Source: Pelagibacteraceae bacterium GOM-A1 | GTDB taxonomy: Bacteria > Pseudomonadota > Alphaproteobacteria > Pelagibacterales > Pelagibacteraceae | DNA length: 64,000 nt | Direction: 5' to 3' | Assembly: GCA_001704065.1 (NCBI GenBank) | Contig: LHBX01000008.1 | Location: 1 to 64,000 of the forward strand | Shown: in pieces, positions 62,194 to 64,000 of the stretch | Layout of the letters: each line of letters opens with the position of its first letter | How positions within the stretch are numbered: the stretch's first letter is position 1 | Program-made: the position numbers and the translations under genes | The notes under the pieces: generated by a model | Told to the model about the DNA's origin: nothing | Database searches by the model: none | The model's input: only the letters and a program-made list of their open reading frames with translations

Positions 62194-64000
62194 ATGAACA
62201 AAATATTGTCTCAGGCGATCAGGAAAGCTGTCTCTGATTATAAACCAGCTGAAAAAATCAGCAATAATGACAAAAGACCAGACTTATTTTCACTAAATAA
62301 CAACACAGAGTTGTTTCAAAATTCTAAAGGGATAACTATTAAAATAGATAGATCTAGAGATAATAATTTAACAGATTTTGGAAGAGCAACACTAAGCGAC
62401 AGATACCTTGGAGAAAACGAGTCTTTCCAAGATTTATTTGCAAGAGTTGCTAGTCATTATGCAGATGACAACTTGCACGCGCAAAGACTTTATAACTACA
62501 TAAGTAATTTATGGTTCATGCCAGCAACACCAGTTTTATCAAACGGTGGAACAAAAAGAGGTTTACCAATTTCTTGTTTCTTAAATGAAGCAGGTGATAG
62601 CTTAACTGGAATATTAGATCTATGGAGTGAAAATGTTTGGTTGGCTGCTAAAGGCGGAGGTATTGGAAGTTATTGGGGCAACTTAAGATCCATTGGAGAA
62701 AAAATTGGAAGAGTTGGAAAAACTTCAGGAATTATTCCTTTTATAAAAGTTATGGACTCTTTGACAATGGCGATCAGTCAAGGCTCTTTAAGAAGAGGAT
62801 CTGCAGCTTGTTATCTTCCAATTGATCACCCGGAGATAGAAGAGTTTATTGAAATGAGAAGACCAACTGGTGGTGATCCAAATAGAAGATCGTTAAATTT
62901 ACACCACGGTGTTTTAGTTTCAGATGCATTTATGAGAGCAGTAGAGCTAGATGAACAATGGGCACTAAAAAGTCCAAAAGATCAATCGGTGCAAGCTACT
63001 GTTTCTGCACGAAATTTATGGATCAGATTATTAACTGCAAGAATTGAAACTGGAGAACCTTATATTGTTTTCATTGATACAGTTAATAGAATGATACCTC
63101 AACATCATAAACTGGCTGGTTTAACTGTTAAGACATCTAACTTGTGCAGTGAAATAACTTTACCAACTGGAATTGATAAAGAGGGTAGAGATAGAACGGC
63201 AGTATGTTGTTTATCATCTTTAAATTTAGAAACTTATGATGAATGGAAAGACGATGAAAACTTTGTTCCAGATGTAATGAGATTTTTAGATAATGTATTA
63301 ACTGACTTTACTGAAAAAGCTCCTGAGTCATTTAGTGATGCGGTTTATTCAGCATTGAAAGAAAGAAGTGTTGGCCTAGGTGTTATGGGACTTCATTCAT
63401 TCTTCCAACAAAAAATGATTCCTTTTGAGTCAGTGATGAGTAAAGTTTGGAATAAAAAAATATTTGAAAGTATCCAAAAACAAGTTGATCAAGCTTCAAA
63501 AGATTTGGCTGATGAAAGAGGCGCATGTCCGGATGCAGCAGATTATGGAATTAATGAAAGATTTTCAAATAAAACTGCAATAGCTCCAACCGCTTCAATT
63601 TCAATTATTTGTGGTGGAACATCTCCAGGCGTCGAACCAATTGCAGCAAATAGTTATACACATAAAACTTTGTCTGGATCATTTAATGTTAGAAATAAAT
63701 ATCTAAGTAAATTATTAGAGAAACACGGTAAAAATGATGATGAAACATGGTCAAGTATAACAACTAATCAAGGCTCAGTTTCTCATCTTGATTTTTTAAC
63801 ACAACAAGAAAAAGACGTGTTTAAAACAGCTTTTGAACTAGACCAGAAATGGATCGTGGAATTAGGTGCAGATAGAACTCCTCATATTTCTCAAGCACAA
63901 TCAATAAATATATTTATACCTGCAGACATTCATAAAAGGGACTTACACCAAATTCATTTCCAAGCTTGGAAAAAAGGATTGAAGAGCCTTTATTACTGCA
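62194..64000 (+). CDS. nrdA: Class I ribonucleotide reductase large subunit (3' end outside window)
   Basis: Alpha subunit that reduces ribonucleotides to deoxyribonucleotides, 602 codons visible. The ATG at 62194 follows AAGGGAG, a strong ribosome binding site. RGLPISCFLNEAGDS has the first redox cysteine near residue 130, and SNLCSEITLP the N-x-C-x-E active-site motif near residue 320. APTASISIICGGTSPGVEP binds the substrate phosphate. The N-terminus lacks the ATP-cone that controls overall activity in many NrdA proteins, so dATP inhibition may be absent or placed elsewhere. Read by eye without a stop to the window edge. Confidence 0.95.
   Translation, partial: MNKILSQAIRKAVSDYKPAEKISNNDKRPDLFSLNNNTELFQNSKGITIKIDRSRDNNLTDFGRATLSDRYLGENESFQDLFARVASHYADDNLHAQRLYNYISNLWFMPATPVLSNGGTKRGLPISCFLNEAGDSLTGILDLWSENVWLAAKGGGIGSYWGNLRSIGEKIGRVGKTSGIIPFIKVMDSLTMAISQGSLRRGSAACYLPIDHPEIEEFIEMRRPTGGDPNRRSLNLHHGVLVSDAFMRAVELDEQWALKSPKDQSVQATVSARNLWIRLLTARIETGEPYIVFIDTVNRMIPQHHKLAGLTVKTSNLCSEITLPTGIDKEGRDRTAVCCLSSLNLETYDEWKDDENFVPDVMRFLDNVLTDFTEKAPESFSDAVYSALKERSVGLGVMGLHSFFQQKMIPFESVMSKVWNKKIFESIQKQVDQASKDLADERGACPDAADYGINERFSNKTAIAPTASISIICGGTSPGVEPIAANSYTHKTLSGSFNVRNKYLSKLLEKHGKNDDETWSSITTNQGSVSHLDFLTQQEKDVFKTAFELDQKWIVELGADRTPHISQAQSINIFIPADIHKRDLHQIHFQAWKKGLKSLYYC

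Noticed and set aside
1-64000. CRISPR arrays, insertion sequences, prophage genes, tRNA or rRNA genes
   Set aside because: None seen: no tandem direct repeats, no transposase or integrase motifs, and no T-loop plus acceptor combinations were found by reading both strands.

Overview
The window is a compact, very AT-rich stretch of chromosome. Gene content and style point to a streamlined marine alphaproteobacterium of the SAR11 clade (Candidatus Pelagibacter type). Most genes abut or overlap by 1-8 bases and few intergenic gaps exceed 150 bases. Lysine-, isoleucine- and asparagine-rich proteins dominate. Solute-binding-protein transporters are prominent. A TPP riboswitch precedes a ThiV-type symporter. 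I see no rRNA, tRNA, CRISPR array, insertion sequence or phage gene, and no dedicated DNA-binding transcription factor other than the nucleoid protein HU.

Layout. 1-6078: taurine uptake (tauA-tauB-tauC, minus strand) divergent from an omega-amino acid/taurine:pyruvate aminotransferase and alanine dehydrogenase. 6234-8480: a small redox cluster (thioredoxin-like protein, cytochrome b561, two c-type cytochromes, DUF4396 protein). 8514-11298: an ABC-2 exporter, two tiny membrane proteins and a TSUP permease. 11312-12809: TPP riboswitch and thiV. 12851-15839: rseP, HU and amt. 15898-20166: peroxiredoxin, rhodanese, ABA4-like protein, recX, cysQ-like phosphatase, DUF3553, mnmA and a 27-residue basic peptide. 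20242-25517: a Cys/Met-metabolism PLP enzyme, an MFS carrier, pabB-pabA-pabC and a HIT protein. 25624-36039: a sulfur block with aprM-aprB-aprA, two small unknown genes, TSUP, suyB-suyA, xsc, an FAH-family enzyme and an aminotransferase. 36388-42770: photolyase, ATP-grasp and Anbu protease, DUF6165, GT9 and an AbrB-family membrane protein. 42832-45803: tctC-tctB-tctA. 45800-54376: mixed housekeeping genes including gamma- and beta-type carbonic anhydrases, rpoZ and a CaiB-type CoA transferase. 54459-58668: dctP-dctQ-dctM TRAP carrier and malonyl-CoA decarboxylase. 58661-62032: dusA, TSUP and phosphomannomutase. 62194 to the end: a class I ribonucleotide reductase large subunit preceded by tandem NrdR-box-like sites.

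How the genes work together. Taurine would enter by TauABC and be deaminated with pyruvate as acceptor; alanine dehydrogenase regenerates pyruvate. Sulfoacetaldehyde would be cleaved by Xsc, and sulfolactate by SuyAB, both releasing sulfite. Sulfite can be exported by TSUP permeases or oxidised to APS by AprBA. The two halves of this route lie about 20 kb apart. A second inferred module joins a TRAP carrier, a CoA transferase and malonyl-CoA decarboxylase, consistent with use of malonate or a related dicarboxylate.

The most unusual regulatory pattern is that all three solute-binding-protein genes (tauA, tctC, dctP) are followed directly by a strong intrinsic-terminator hairpin before the membrane-subunit genes. 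In tctB the hairpin lies over the start codon, and in dctQ it abuts it. Other structured sites are an inverted repeat over the suyA promoter, a Shine-Dalgarno-sequestering hairpin before amt, a structured 300-base gap before the photolyase gene, and overlapping GC-rich hairpins after the third TSUP gene.
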